Both the position numbers and the translations under genes were made by a program. From NCBI RefSeq assembly GCF_018143015.1, contig NC_054756.1:17939361-18003360 (forward strand): 64,000 bases of DNA, read 5' to 3'. This stretch comes from Lytechinus variegatus. Its lineage: Eukaryota; Echinodermata; Echinoidea; Temnopleuroida; Toxopneustidae. Shown one piece after another: positions 11,925 through 24,700 of the stretch; the first letter of the stretch is position 1; each line of letters opens with the position of its first letter. The notes under the pieces are model-generated. The model saw nothing but the letters and a program-made list of their open reading frames with translations, was not told the DNA's origin and made no database searches.

Positions 11925-14900
11925 TCATAAAGGACATTTGACAATACATTATCTGTGTTCTTGAAAGCGCTCTGCATGGCAGTGCAAAAACCCCCTTATA
12001 CTAGTATACAAGAGGTCCGTTACACACATAGATGTAATCAATCACAAGTCAAAAACGGATCATACCTTGCTTTTCATGTAATCAAAGGTGAGATGCACAT
12101 TTGGGACTTGTGAATAATTTCACTCATGCATCTGCACCATTGACCAAACTCTTTGTGAAATGGGCCCAGGTGAAAGAAAAGTAATACCACAAATGACACA
12201 TGACAATTTAATTCATAAAACTTTCCTGGATATATTAGTTTTAGTATATCTTTCAACACAGCCAAATTTGAGTAAACTACATGTAAAATCAAAATCTCAC
12301 GAAGGAAAGGAATACTAAGTAATACTACAGTAACATTGGTAAAACCGACTCTTGAACTGGCAAATGAAATAGTTATAATCATAATTTAAAATTGGATTTA
12401 CGTAGCACCTTTTTGGGATGATACAAAGTGCTATTTTAGGTATAAAACAGATTAACATTTTCATTATACATGTGTTTTAAGAAGCTTTTCAGGTTTTACA
12501 AATTGTATCCATGAATCATAGGTCATGTGACTTTAGCGTAAGATTTTTCATTTTAAAAATTTGAAGAGAAGAGGGTTGGTGTACATGCAGGTGAAATGGG
12601 GTCCACATAATCACCTTTTAATCATCTTCTCAAAATACATACATGTAGTCATATTCTCCACCCAGGTCATGCTGACACAACTATTGAGATAAATATTCAA
12701 TGTTGAATAATGGATTTAATGGATTCTGAACAGGTATATGAACAAATATAAAATATTGAAAAAAAATGTAAATAGAAATTGTGAAATGTGTGAAATGATA
12801 AGACAGTGCTTGTCACTTCAAGAAATTAATGAAATGTCAAATCCAGAACTGAAATGAGTTCCGTCTTCTTCTCTCTAAGGAGATTTTTCTGGCAGGGGTT
12901 TTAGCCCATATTTTTTTTTTTTTTTTTGGGGGGGGGTTAGAAAACTTCAAATGGAGGTTCATTTGACATTGTTATCCAATGAACAAAATGTAGAAATATG
13001 CTTTCATTTGTCCTTCAAATTAACAAGGAATATTAAAACAACAAGAACTAAAAGCAGGGTCTCTATACATGTAAGTGTTCATAGAATACATATTGTCAAG
13101 AGAAAAATAAAAGGAAAAAATTCTGGGACTATGTTTTGACTCTGAGCTCACCAGCCAACTTTAATACATTCTAGAACAATTTACATTGGCCCCTATGTGA
13201 ATTTTCAGGGCTCCTTTGGGCAAGTTCCCCTGCATCCCTGTAAATGTACATCCTCAAGCTTTAGAAAACACTTGTTTCACCTACATTCAGTGCTTACATT
13301 TCTTCACATTACAGGGAAGTCAAGTCACATGAATAAGAATTTCTTCCGTATGGAAGCATCAGCAAAAAAATATAATTAAACTGAAAGTCCATTTACAGGT
13401 GCCCATTCTGTTTATAATTGAATGAACGATAATTGACCTTGTATAACTGCTAACTTACATGTGGGGATAAGCTTTATACATGTACTTCATATGTACATTG
13501 TAAAGGCTGTCAAATACCTTGAGAACACTATCTAAACTTGCAAAAAAGCGACGTTCTACTTTAAAAAAAAAGAAAATCAAGTACAACTTGAACAACTAGA
13601 ATGAATCAAATGAAACCAATGACAAAGAAAAATTTTGGTGTCAACTGCAATCCAAACCTCATTAACACTGCCAGAAAGTTAAGTATATGTGGAGTACTAC
13701 ATGTACATGTAAATTACAATCTGGGCCATAAATGGAAAATGTACATACAGGTTGATTATGGTTTGAGGCTTTATATGCAGAAAAATGTATTCCATTAATC
13801 CATGAATTGTGTTACATGTAAAGGCAGGGTACAAGTTGAGCATATACTATGTAGGGGCAAGTTGAGCCACCATTCCAGGCCAATAATGAACGAGTCAGGC
13901 ATTGTGGTGGTGTCATGTATTGATGACCTATTACATAGCCTTTAATCCCACCACATTGTTTTCAACTTTGAAACAAAAAGTACTTTTTAGAGGGAAAATA
14001 CAAATTTCAGCAAAAAAAGTATAAGGGTGTGAAAAACATCAGTGCTTTTTACCCACACGCCTTTTAATATAATAAAGACATCATACATGTAAGAACAATA
14101 TCGTTAGTCCAGGTATACATTGTAGATTCTCAATCTTGTCATAGTCTTTTACATGATGGATGCATAATAAATGTGTGGATGTGAAAATATCGCAATAAGT
14201 TCGGACTGGGGTAAATTGAGCTAGCCAAGATAAGGCAAGTTGAGCCATGGTAATTCTTAATGTATAATAAAAAAAACCTTAAAAAGCCATTGATATGACA
14301 GGCAGAAAAGAGCAAATTCACATGACAGGTTCTTTTACTTTTAGAGGATGTTAGTATTTATAGAGAATTACGGTGTAGCAAGTGAAGACTTTAAATAAAA
14401 TATTGACATGCTGGTTCTTCCCACATGCATTTTGTACTTAATTTTTGTGGCTCAACTTACCCCAGAAGGTGGCACAACTTACCCCACAGATAGTGCAATT
14501 TGAGCCATTTTACATCGTTTTTTTTTTTCAAAGGTGATGACTTTCAGTGTGGGGGTAGAAAGTTATATGTGAAAAATATTTCCTAAGAATTGAATTTAAA
14601 GACAAGGTACTTATTCTTACAAGATTATTAGTCATATCAATTCTAACATACAAAATGCAAAAAGTGTCACAACTTTAATACCCCACCTTCCCCTACCCTA
14701 AATGAACTGCAAAGGTGTGCAATCTACATTCCCTTTTTCAGAAATTACAAACTTCTGCTCATTATCAAGCTACATGTATAAAAAAATGACATTCTGCTGA
14801 TTTCTTCTTTTTTTCAAAGAAAGTAAGGTTCTACATGTAACTAGGCCTGGCAATTTTGGTAGATCATTCGGCCAGTAGGGGACTGGGGGAGTATTTCAAC

Positions 14901-15300
14901 AACATTTTTGTCCAACAAGATGTCAGATCTGACAACTTGTCAGACGAAACTGTTGATCAAACATACGACCGAATAAAAAAAACCAGCACACATGTCACAC
15001 ATGGCATAATCTACAAAATCGCATGATCACCTTTTGTGTAATTTATCACGCAAAGCTCGACGGGGAGGCTAGATAAAATTGCTTTTTAGTGGAAAGCATC
15101 ATAATTCAATGACATTAGACTTGTCAAGAAAAATTGACATGTACATGTAGATACAGTAACACACATGTACATGTAGCTGCATGTTTGGGGCTCAGTAAAT
15201 TATGCTGCGCGAGCAGAACACACTCAGAAGAAGCCTGCAAAGATTACATGGTAAATTTGGGCCATCGAAAGTGACTTAACTTTCCAATACAGGTACAGGT
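11925..15300. other. Intergenic, rich in TACATGTA and in GGGGYAAGTTGAGC repeats
   Basis: No gene is seen. A repeat spans about 13,820-14,700, with phrases such as GGGGCAAGTTGAGCCACC and TGGCTCAACTTACCCCAG in both orientations, so probably an old DNA element. The motif ACATGTA recurs many times through here. A T run then a G run lies at 12,908-12,938. Confidence 0.5.
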
Positions 15301-15308
15301 ACATGTAT

Positions 15309-15490
15309 TAAGGGTGCGGGTGGTCACAAATAAAAAGATCTGAAAGAGGCTGAATAGTGTTGAAAAAGTCTGAAATAGAATGAGCTCCCATAATTTTTGC
15401 ACAGAGGAAAGCCAAAAATAAGCTGAAACTAAGCTGAAAATGAAAACAAAAAAAATCTGAAATCAGATAAAAATCTGAACTCTCACACCC
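15309..15490. repeat. Dispersed ~180-bp repeat, copy 1
   Basis: It shares GGTCACAAATAAAAAGATCT, GTTGAAAAA and GCACAGAGGAAAGCCAAAA-like phrases with 29,408-29,572 in the same orientation. The ends GGGTG and CACCC are weakly mirrored. Confidence 0.8.
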
Positions 15491-15856
15491 ATGATGTACA
15501 TGTATGCAGAAATAGATGGACTCATACTGAGCAGTACTTACATGTACATGTTCAGTATGTGTACATGCGAGGTCTATTGACCATACATGTAATACTTATT
15601 CTGATACACGGAACACCTGTCATCTGATAGACATTATTTTACCATCACATTCTGAGTCGGATTGAAAGCTGATGCTAGGGATAAAAGGATTGAACCCAAC
15701 AAAAAATAATAATCTAGACTAATCATTTGTTTCAAAGAGATTAAACATTCTTCTGTCTAATGGCTGTTACATATATACATGTAAATAACATAATAAAATA
15801 CAAGTTTTGTAATTAATAATCATAATCTAGCTGCCATGGTACTTCTCTGGCTGCTG

Positions 15857-18495
15857 TCATGTATACATCATCTCCGCCATGGCCGACATTTTCCTCGGAA
15901 TGTAGACAATGCTATCAAAATAGCCTGCCAGGTCATCAACCGACGTATCATCAGGAAGACCGTCAATGGCCATTCTTGCCTCTTGCGAACAAGAATACTC
16001 CGGGCGAGCAGGCACGCGGCAAGACACGTTAGAAGTCCTGCCAGCCGGTCCGACTGAACTCTGAGATGGAAATGGAGTTGTGGCTGGTGGAGTAGCTAAG
16101 GGAACATGCATCTTTGGAGAAACGTTGAAACCTGTAGCACCGTCTCGATAGTTTGAAAAGTGTGGGCGAGCAGACGCATCAGCCGAAGCATCGCGCACAC
16201 ATGCTGCTTTACTTGCAGCGCCATCATGCAGCTTGTAAGATGGCACGGTAGAAAACAATTTCTTCTCAGATCGTTTCTCTTTTGAAACTGCTTCACCAGA
16301 TTCCTCAATGATGGTGGCCAGCGTTCTGAACGATAAAAGCTTAGATTTGCACTTGCTACCAATGTGGCATGGGGGAACCTTCCTTCCACACCTACACACA
16401 TCGCCATCCTTCTTTGTGTCACACCTGCATGGTACTTCCTCTTTAGGGCATGAGCACTTCCCAACACCAGCTGCAAACTTCACTTTGACATTTCCAGATT
16501 CGGACCACATCTTGCCGTGTGCCAACCGATTCGCCTGTTCAGACGAAGCGGTAAACTTACTACTCCGTATTAACGGATTCTCGCACGTTGCTTTCCCTCC
16601 ATGGCAAGTCAGAAGGCTCCTGTATGGACTCAGTCTGTTCCTTGAGCTCCGCAGGGCAAGAGATTTACGGGTTTTCTTTGGCGGTTTGATGGACTGGTTG
16701 TACCAGCGAGAACTCTGCTTCGTCCCAGAGGTGCCATAGGTGGTATCATCTTTTAGCCTGTGTTGAGAATATCAAAAGGTCAGTGTAAAACTTCACCGAT
16801 TCAAATACAGAGGGTGCAATATTATATCATGAACTACAAAGGACATAAAAACAGATAGCACTTCAGGCAGTTTTCACTTGTTGAGAAAGGAGTTCCTTTA
16901 TGGAAAACAAAAGAAAACTAACAAAATAATAAATATCAATAATTTGATTACACAGAACTCATTACACATACACAACACTTACAAAGACAAGAAATGTTAA
17001 TTATTCCATGTTGATTTGATATCCAATCTATGGGATTATATAGTTTGAAACCAGATCACTAAGGGCACTCCTGTGGTCTAGTGGTTATGACACTGGTCTA
17101 GTAATCCAGAGGTCATGGGTTCCAATCCCGCCCAGTCTGCCTGTGACTTTTTTTCACTGTAGCCGAGCTCTTACTTCACACAGCAGTAGCATGCGTTTAT
17201 ACCCTTGTGGTATTGTCAGAGACAAAATGAATAACATCATATTTCATGAATACATGTGGTTCATGGAAAATAATTTACATGCATGAATGTTCCATTCTGT
17301 TGAGTTTAGAAGTGTAAAAAATTTATTCAAGGTAACAGGTATCCAAAATTATACAATTACACTTGCTGTACCTTGATTGCTTTTTATTCATGCAATTTGA
17401 CATTCTGCATTCTATTCATCTTTCTAATTTTGAGCACAAGCAAAAAGAAAACAAAATTTTTGGATTCAAGAAAATCTCCAACATTGGTCTATTAACATCT
17501 GTTCTTATCTCCCCCACCTCCATGCAATCTTCAAAGCTAGAAAAACTACATGCATGTTTTGCACTGTTGTAATGTGTGACATTTCAAAATAAGATGAACA
17601 CCAACTACATGTATTTGTATATATTACTGCATCATACATTTAACACCTAGAACTGCTTTGATATCTGCATGTATTTCAGGAAGACAGAGAAAGGGTGGAA
17701 CTTTAAATTTTCTTAATACACAAAATCCAATGAAGGAATTGATGTACATGTATGAATCAGTGAGATGTTGAAAATCTGCAGTTAACTAAAAATCTGTTAA
17801 TTTTCAGGGAATCTCATTGACAATCAGAAAGACATGGCACTATGGCAGCCCTGTATAATGCATGGATAAATGTTACTGTACATGTACCTTTAAAGATAAA
17901 TGCCAGTTGTGGTAACGATATCAAAATGAGTTCGTACAGAATCCAATGAAATGACCACCAAAGTGTCTGTTTGTATGAATAAAACATATGTGCCAAAGGA
18001 TTCTGGAAGAAATGAGCAAAAAAGCATGGGATTCGGGTCAAGCGTCGGGCCGACATTCAAAACAATAATAATACACTGTCCCACATGTATGCGCTTATTT
18101 GTGTTGGTGATCTTCAGTGTGAACATTTTTCACTGTAGATTCTAAGATTTCACAAAGTTCAATTTACGTAACTGTAACAGATCTACATGTACATGTAGAT
18201 CCTCAATGATATAATTAAGCCTGGTTTTACAGGCTTTCTCGTGAAATTACTGTTTTACTGAAACAACTTTCATTTATCTTTAACTTACAAACATGGTTGC
18301 TCACACTTTGGTCCAAAATATAAACTTTTATTTTTCATCAAAAGGCACCCGAGATAATTATGTTACACAGCTCTTCATTTTGAGCCAATGATGTACTCAC
18401 CTTTCTGGGTCCACCTTGAGCTTCTTAAACATGCCATGAAGGTAATCATCCCAGTCATCATCCGCTGACTGAGCTCCCGGCTTCGATGTTGCCAT
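15857..18495 (-). CDS. OSER1: Oxidative stress-responsive serine-rich protein 1 homologue
   Basis: Two coding exons on the minus strand: 18495-18401 (ATG, 31 codons plus 2 bases, donor AG|GTGAGT) and 16757-15857 (acceptor CAACACAG, stop TGA). Together they give 331 codons without a break; human OSER1 is about 292. The N-terminal segment DDWDDYLHGMFKKLKVD resembles vertebrate ESLQTAFKKLRVD, and the C-terminus DDLAGYFDSIVYIPRKMS followed by AMAEMMYT closely matches vertebrate [24 protein letters not shown]. The middle is Ser/Lys/Arg-rich and low in conservation. Residues about 133-168 hold eight cysteines, including three CxC pairs, where human has a shorter CxC patch. The vertebrate gene is induced by oxidative stress and is a FOXO target; its biochemical activity is not settled. 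The start was chosen because it opens the conserved N-terminal block, with a good acceptor (GCTTAG, 18,519-18,520) 23 bases upstream. Confidence 0.9.
17067..17240 (+). repeat. tRNA-Thr-like SINE
   Basis: It has an A-box-like TGGTCTAGTGG and a B-box-like GGTCATGGGTTCCAATCCC. The anticodon loop CTAGTAA gives AGT (Thr). The acceptor stem does not pair well and an unrelated body follows, so a SINE head fits better than a working tRNA gene. It lies in the OSER1 coding intron. Confidence 0.6.
17889..18283 (+). repeat. Dispersed ~400-bp repeat, copy 1
   Basis: It aligns over its whole length with 63,602-64,000 in the same orientation (GTGTCTGTTTGTATGAATAA, ATATGTGCCAAAGGATTCT, GATCTTCAGTGTGA). No coding capacity is seen and the class is unknown. 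Confidence 0.8.
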
Positions 18496-18930
18496 GGGAT
18501 TTAGGGACTGGATGTTGGCTAAGCGACGGAGGGGGGAAGTGGACAGGGAAAGATATGTAAAGCACCACACAGATTCTTGATTCCTGTTTATAATAAGAGA
18601 AGAAAAGAGAAGAAAGGAGAGAGGGATATTGTTTAATTGAGTTGATACAATATCAAAGACAATAGATACATGTATAAATGCTGTATATGCATACAAGTAC
18701 ATATACCACAGAATCTGTTCAACTTCATATACCGTAGAGCTTTATTCCAAATTGAGAATGTTTTTATTTCATATTGCCCCAAGAAATTATGGCCTTCTGA
18801 TTATGTTGATATATATATACATATATCACTGTAATAACAGTGCACTGGTAACACAATATGACCAAAATATTGCCAATTATGAAAAATCTATCACTCTCTA
18901 GAATTTAGTCATTTCAGTGTTTATCATATA

Positions 18931-19290
18931 CAGTTGAGGCCAAAAGTTTACATACACCATGGAATTCAATAAAATTTGTACGCTTGCCAAATATCGTAAA
19001 ATTTACTATATCTTCAGAAATATAAATAATACCAAGACAAATTCAATATCAAATGAAAGAGCATATTAAGTTCTTTCACATGATTGGGATGAAGTTGGGA
19101 ATAAAGTATATTCCAGGTGAAATTTTCTTTGAAGAAAAAAGTAATATTCCTGCCAAATGTATTCTAGTATTTGTTATTATAATTTCAAACATGATTTAAT
19201 AGAAATATGTCAAATCTATGATTTATATTACACTTTCTATATGTCACCACTGAACAAAAAAGTGTGATCTGAAATGTTTGTGTTGAGAAG
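18931..19290. mobile_element. Tc1/mariner-type terminus
   Basis: TACAGTTGAGGCCAAAAGTT followed by TACATACACC closely resembles the terminal repeat of vertebrate Tc1-like elements (TACAGTTGAAGTCGGAAGTT, TACATACAC), with the expected TA at the edge. The opposite terminus and a transposase were not found, so this is a MITE or a fragment. The right limit is approximate. Confidence 0.7.
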
Positions 19291-19484
19291 TAACTAGCTT
19301 AAATATGATATGTTTTTGTCAAGTTTTTATTTCTAATTTGTCTAAAATGTGAAGAGTTTTGGAAAAAAAATGACATCCAACTATTTTTCAGCTCCTGATG
19401 ACAATACAATGTGATGAAGGGGCATGACATACTGTACTCATTTGTTTGATATCAAATTCGTCATGATAGCACAGATATTTTATA

Positions 19485-19745
19485 AGCCTGGGATGAACTT
19501 ATTATGGTACCATCCAACCATCCCGACGAATCTTTCCAGTTCCTTGAACTACTTAGGTTGGGGGGTAATAACCAATGGTGGCCACCTTCTCCAGGTCCAT
19601 CATAAGGCCATCTGCACTAATAGCATGCCCCAGGTAATTCTATCTCTTGGCAAGCAAACTGACACTTTTCAGTGTTATGTGCAAACCACTTGTCGCAAGT
19701 GGCCAAAGATCTCTCAGAGATCAGAGATATGGTGCTGGATATCTG
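19485..19745 (-). mobile_element. Ty3/Gypsy LTR-retrotransposon pol fossil
   Basis: On the minus strand, phrases of the Gypsy reverse transcriptase/RNase H region can be read: NTEKCQFACQEIELPG, then SADGL, DLEKVATI and FKELERFVGMVGWYHNKFIP. These fit the family's NPEKCxF...VSADGI...DPEKVxAI...ELRSFLGLxxYYRRF pattern. It is a short, old, broken piece; no LTRs, gag or integrase were found nearby. Confidence 0.7.
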
Positions 19746-20819
19746 CAGAGAAACATATAGCAGTTTTTTCCTATACATGTAAGGCAAACAAATGCAAACA
19801 AATGCAGACTTCTCAACGTCTTCATCAGCCACCCTCACCTGCTTGATGCAGTTTGATATGCGACCCTCACGCATGCCCATGCGATGTTTTGAAATCAGCA
19901 GTGAGTAATACATGTACCTGTGAGGAACTCGATGCTGGCTCTTTTTAGGCTAACCGGAGGATGAATATGGATTGAAATTAGGATGAAAAGTATTGAAGAA
20001 ATTAAGCAAACACCCCATTTCTCAAATTTATTTTGTTTGTAACATACTAGACCAAAAGCTTCGGCCTCTGTTATGTTGGTTGTTCAGCTGAACTTCGTTG
20101 GCTTCTCTCACCAAATGTGTTTGAAATACAGAGACCGAAGTTCTACTTCTAGCGCGATCTGTACAGGGGACTCAATGGCCATATGTTTATGTACTAAGTT
20201 TGGATTAAAACAGAGAAGGTGAGTCACTGTTATTGTTCCTTTTAACTTGATTTTTCCCAATTTTTTGGCAATTAATGCCAAGAAGGAAAATTAATTTGCA
20301 TTTCGATTGCATCATTTTTCAAAAGTTTGATTAAAGACAAAAATTGAAGAGCCCTGACGGGGGATGTGCCGTCTGTGTACAAGGATAAAATAATTTTTGG
20401 GGTTAAATTTAAAAACTCCTCGAAACAGACCACTGCGCTGCCAGCTGTCTGACCATGCTAACATAGATACCTACCATGCCTACAGTACAAAGTACAACTA
20501 ACCAGAACAGACATGTACAAAGTGGAAGGATCAGTTCATAGAGTTCCATGCATCGTGCCTTGATTTTTCCTGTGCAAAGCGGCATGTAATACATGTAATG
20601 TACCCTTGACAAAATTGAGTGGACATGCCACATGACCCTCAAGTCATGACCTTTTTGGGGCACCTCTTTTTTCATCTCGACTCAAATTTCAAAATCACTG
20701 CCTGAGGTGTTATTCAATAAACTCCTTCAAATACTTTTAAAATATTTGGTATACTTACTCATAGTAATATAGGGAACATTATTAAGTGAAAGAATTTGTG
20801 ACACAGAAAAGAAATTGTT

Positions 20820-21000
20820 AATCTTAACTCGACTCAATTACCGGTATTACTTAGCTGCGCACACTTGTGCCGTGGCCGTGGCGGTCGTGGACCACACCGT
20901 CATCTTGCTCGCGACCGGGCCGTGGACGGGTCTCGCAGTCGCACTGCACTGGCCACGGCGAGTCGCAGTCGAGTTGTAATGTTAGTTGGTAGAGATATAA
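20820..21000. other. GC-rich patch with CGACTCG/GTCGCAG repeats
   Basis: This stretch is much richer in G+C and CpG than its surroundings. GTCGCAGTCG-type and GCCGTGGCCG-type phrases recur and it is weakly palindromic. It could be a diverged MITE or part of the promoter region. No protein was recognised. Confidence 0.4.
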
Positions 21001-21046
21001 CTTCTCAATAAAAACAGAATTAAAAGTGACATTTTAGCAAACTCAC

Positions 21047-21160
21047 CTGTTTACAAGTTTCGTTACATGAAAAATAGGGAGAGTGTGATCCTTTCTGGAC
21101 TAACACGTCATCTGCAAGAGTTTCGCAATTTCTCACTCATCGCACGCCATGTTTGTTGTA
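21047..21160 (-). other. OSER1: Probable non-coding first exon of OSER1
   Basis: The coding exon starts only 23 bases after a strong acceptor at 18,519-18,520 (pyrimidine-rich, ending GCTTAG), so at least one more 5' exon must exist. The best donor upstream on the minus strand is ACAG|GTGAGT, with the exon ending at 21,047. Just beyond lie NRF1-like and CRE-like motifs. The outer limit (about 21,160) is a guess. RNA evidence would be needed to fix it. Confidence 0.4.
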
Positions 21161-21705
21161 GTTACTCTTCAACGCATGCGCAAATTACGTCACAATTACT
21201 CATCCATCGGATGATAAATCCATTTCAGAATGGGGGACTCAGTTTGAAATTGTAATTAATTTCGTCAAAAGTTTTCAATACAAACACAAAATATAGACTT
21301 ACTTTCTTTTATGACATGTTTTTATTGCATATTGAGGAGCACTTTAAGATATATTAACTCTTACTTATTACATTGAATTAATGAATTAGTTTATTTCCCT
21401 ATTAATGTAATCACCGGGTCTATACCACGTGATGACAACAAAGCTTCCATGTGTTTCTCGGCCTTTTCCCACGCACAAAGCTACTGCAAATGCGACACAA
21501 CGCAGGATCGAGGGGATAATTATGATAATGATCTTGAACCATCAAAACAAACGAATTCATCATTTCACTGCGCATCAGCTTGCTTTTGAATAACGAGCTA
21601 GCTCTACGTTTATTTATTGAATATACATTGAATTGCTGTGGATACGAATATTCATTTACTCAGGAGAATATTCCGTGAGTTTGTAATCTAAATTATTGAG
21701 AAAAT
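21160..21705. promoter_or_regulatory. Putative bidirectional promoter, OSER1 / FBXO25-32
   Basis: This stretch separates the inferred OSER1 first exon (minus) from the F-box start codon (plus, 21,706). It holds CGCATGCGCA at 21,173-21,182, an NRF1-type palindrome, followed three bases later by TTACGTCA (21,185-21,192), a CRE/ATF-type site. Nearer the F-box gene is CACGTGAT (21,426-21,433), an E-box of the MITF/TFE/USF type. The arrangement is typical of a head-to-head metazoan promoter; the motif calls are by eye and binding is inferred. No TATA box is placed convincingly. Confidence 0.4.
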
Positions 21706-24700
21706 ATGCCTTTTCTCGGGAGTGATTGGAGGGCTCCTGGAAATGTATGGGTGAAAAATACTGGAGGCTGGGAACGCATTGTTGCGTTGAGAGAAAACCT
21801 GAATCGTCACATCAAAAAGCTCGCACACGACAGGTAAGAGGATTTCGGAAAACAATGCATTTTCACTTTCAGTTACAAGTATATGGTATGTTACCAGTTA
21901 TACTCGATCAGGGATCATCGCATGGAAAATGTGCGGGAAAATGTGATGAACCATTGAAATTAGTATTCCTTATCAAAATTTCATCTTGTCATCAACTTTG
22001 TGCACACAGGAGGCCTGTCTGGTGAATTATAATGATGTTGATTAAGGCGATATTAATGAGGATAAACTTAAAATCAAGGGTGATGGATGATTGATAAACG
22101 GTGGTGATTCTCTGTTTCACCATGTTCACGGTTGGTATGTTGAAAAGCTCCAGTTGGAACATCATTCAACTTAATGATGATGGTGATGATGATGATGATG
22201 ATGATGATGATATGATGATAAAATCAGCTATAATAATATCATTACATAATAGTAATAATGATAAAAGAAAAGAGAGGATCAGAGGAGGAGGAAGAAGAAG
22301 AATGATGATGATTGGCTCTAATAATGAAAATAATTACATTTAACCAAACTCTTCCTTAGTTCACATTTACGGAATAAACCCATTTTCCATTCTGTTCTCT
22401 CATTTGGGTTGCCAATTTAGGCAAACCTTGGACAATGACGATGATAATGATAATAATTATGTATAATAATTATAATCAAACTGCAATAATAGTCATTCCA
22501 CATGTATAAACGTCTATAATTCCAAACTCTTTAAACGTATTCAAAGAGAATGCTCAAATCAAAGAGATTATCATTTAATATCCTGCATGATATTGGAAGC
22601 AGGTTTAGTTTTGGAAATACTTCATTAACACGTCAACATCATGCATGTTGAGAGGTGTGTTTAGATGTTTACGACCATGATGCCGTGTTTTCCAAAACTA
22701 TCATGTAATATTTGTAACGTCTGTATATGAATTCTCGTGACATTAAAAGCAAACACGAAAATGATAAAAAGGGGCCGCAGGGCGACCGAACAGGAAAAGA
22801 TCAAAACTTTCATAAAATTGCTCCATACACGATCTGCACTCTACTTTGTTTGATCACTGCATCAATGTCTGAGATATGATGATGATGATGGGCCTAATGG
22901 TAGTGTAAATGTGGAGAGTTGACCATTGTAAAGAATTCTTTGGCTTGAATAGTTTGCATTCTATGTATGATTTGTTTTTCATTCACATGTATGAATTGAT
23001 TTCCACGATAAAAACAAACAAAACGATCTTTATCCGTGCAGCTGTTTATAGGGCGTTCATGAAATTATAATCATCCAATTCCAGATAATGCATGTGTTGA
23101 CTATCATATCCCCCATACGATTTTGTAAGCTGGGTCGTGGCAAAAATTCAATGCCATCGCAACACATCATCAGCCTTGCCAAGTAAACCACAATACTCTC
23201 ATGTCACATGACATATCCATCGTTTGTCAGCGATTAATGGCATCAAATTGGTTTCACTTTTTGTGTGCAAGAGTTATTTTGAGGGGTTCAGAAAGGGGCA
23301 CCGCCGTTGCAATTTAAGAAGGGGTCAGGGGGTGCAAGATCGATGGTCTAAAGGTGACGTTTATTTTTGTCTAATGTAGAGTTACAATCTGCTTTTGATT
23401 ATGGTTCTACCCTTTCCTCTCTTTCAACTTCCGTTTGTCCTTTTTTCTTTCTTTTTGTCCATTCTTGAAAATTATTTCGATGGTCGAACCCAGCCCCACC
23501 CCCTTCTGCTATTAACGGGATGTTTACATTATAAAATTGAATTGTATCTCTCAAGGGGGGCAAGGGCCTGCTTTGCACCCCCCCCCCCCCCCTGCATCCG
23601 CCAGTGTTTCTATTGTGCCCTTTGTTAGGATTTTTTAAGGGGTTCTTTTGTTTTACAAGATCGATGCTTTTGGGGGCGAGGGAGCGCTCATGAATGGGGG
23701 TGGGGGGGGGCTTATAGATTCACGTCAGGGGACGTAGATTCGTCCTATAAAGGCCAGATAATTCATTCAAATTCATTCAATTCGGTTTATTATGAAAAGA
23801 CATTGTAAAACAGTCCGAAGACTGACGCATACAAAAGTTAACAGAAAAAGGGAAAATACAATATTGGCCAATGTTGGCAAATATAGGATAATATAATATT
23901 GGTTTACGGGGGATTTACCAAAACTTGTATTTTGCGGTCTAAATAGACAATATTGCGACTTCACTTCTAGTATTGGCTACATCGAGGAACAAGAGAAACA
24001 ACAGTGATCAGCTGATTGCAAATCATACATCTTGGCATCTGGAATGAACCCGAACTTCTGGCAAAAAGCCATTGTTGTGATGCAGACGCTTGATGGAATT
24101 GATACAAAACTGTTTGTCCATGACACTGCCAAGCCATTCTTCATTTCGGGCTTAACGAGTGGATACCATGCGCGACCCAAAAAAAACGCGTAAAAAGGAT
24201 GTCTTTTTCACGATAAGGTACGTTACGTACGTAACGTGATAAGGGTGTCAAAAACACAAAAATAGTGAAAAATTTCGCTAGGAAAGTTACGTGTTTAGGG
24301 TCAAATTTGCGGGGATGATAAAATAAAATTAAAATGTTTTATAAAGGATGTCCTTTTTGCCCCAACACTACGTGTTTAGAGTCCGATTTGCGCGAGGTGT
24401 AGAAGGTGGGGTAGTACTAAACCAAATGATGTGTATAAAGGTAAAACCGACGACCGAATATTTGTTTAGGGGTTCATTGCAGAAAATGCTTGCCAAGAGT
24501 ATCATTTTGTTTCCAATACTTGTTAAGGGTAGGGTTTCACACGCCAATACTTGTTAAGGGGTGCATTTTCAGAATATGGAAATTACGTATTTAGGGTGCT
24601 TTTCGAGACCCCATGGTCGCACATGGTATCCACTCGTCAATGGAAGTGCCCCCCCCCCCCCCCCGAGTGCAAGTTTACATCCGAAATGACTTATAGAGAT

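Noticed and set aside
16308-16739. 143-codon plus-strand frame, and other frames over 15,836-16,476
   Set aside because: They are antisense or alternate-frame shadows of the OSER1 coding exon.
17067-17145. Functional tRNA-Thr (AGT) gene
   Set aside because: The acceptor stem does not pair and the anticodon stem has a mismatch; a SINE-like body follows.
20409-20675. 88-codon minus-strand frame with a hydrophobic middle
   Set aside because: No homology recognised, no splice context, and it falls between OSER1 exons among old repeats.
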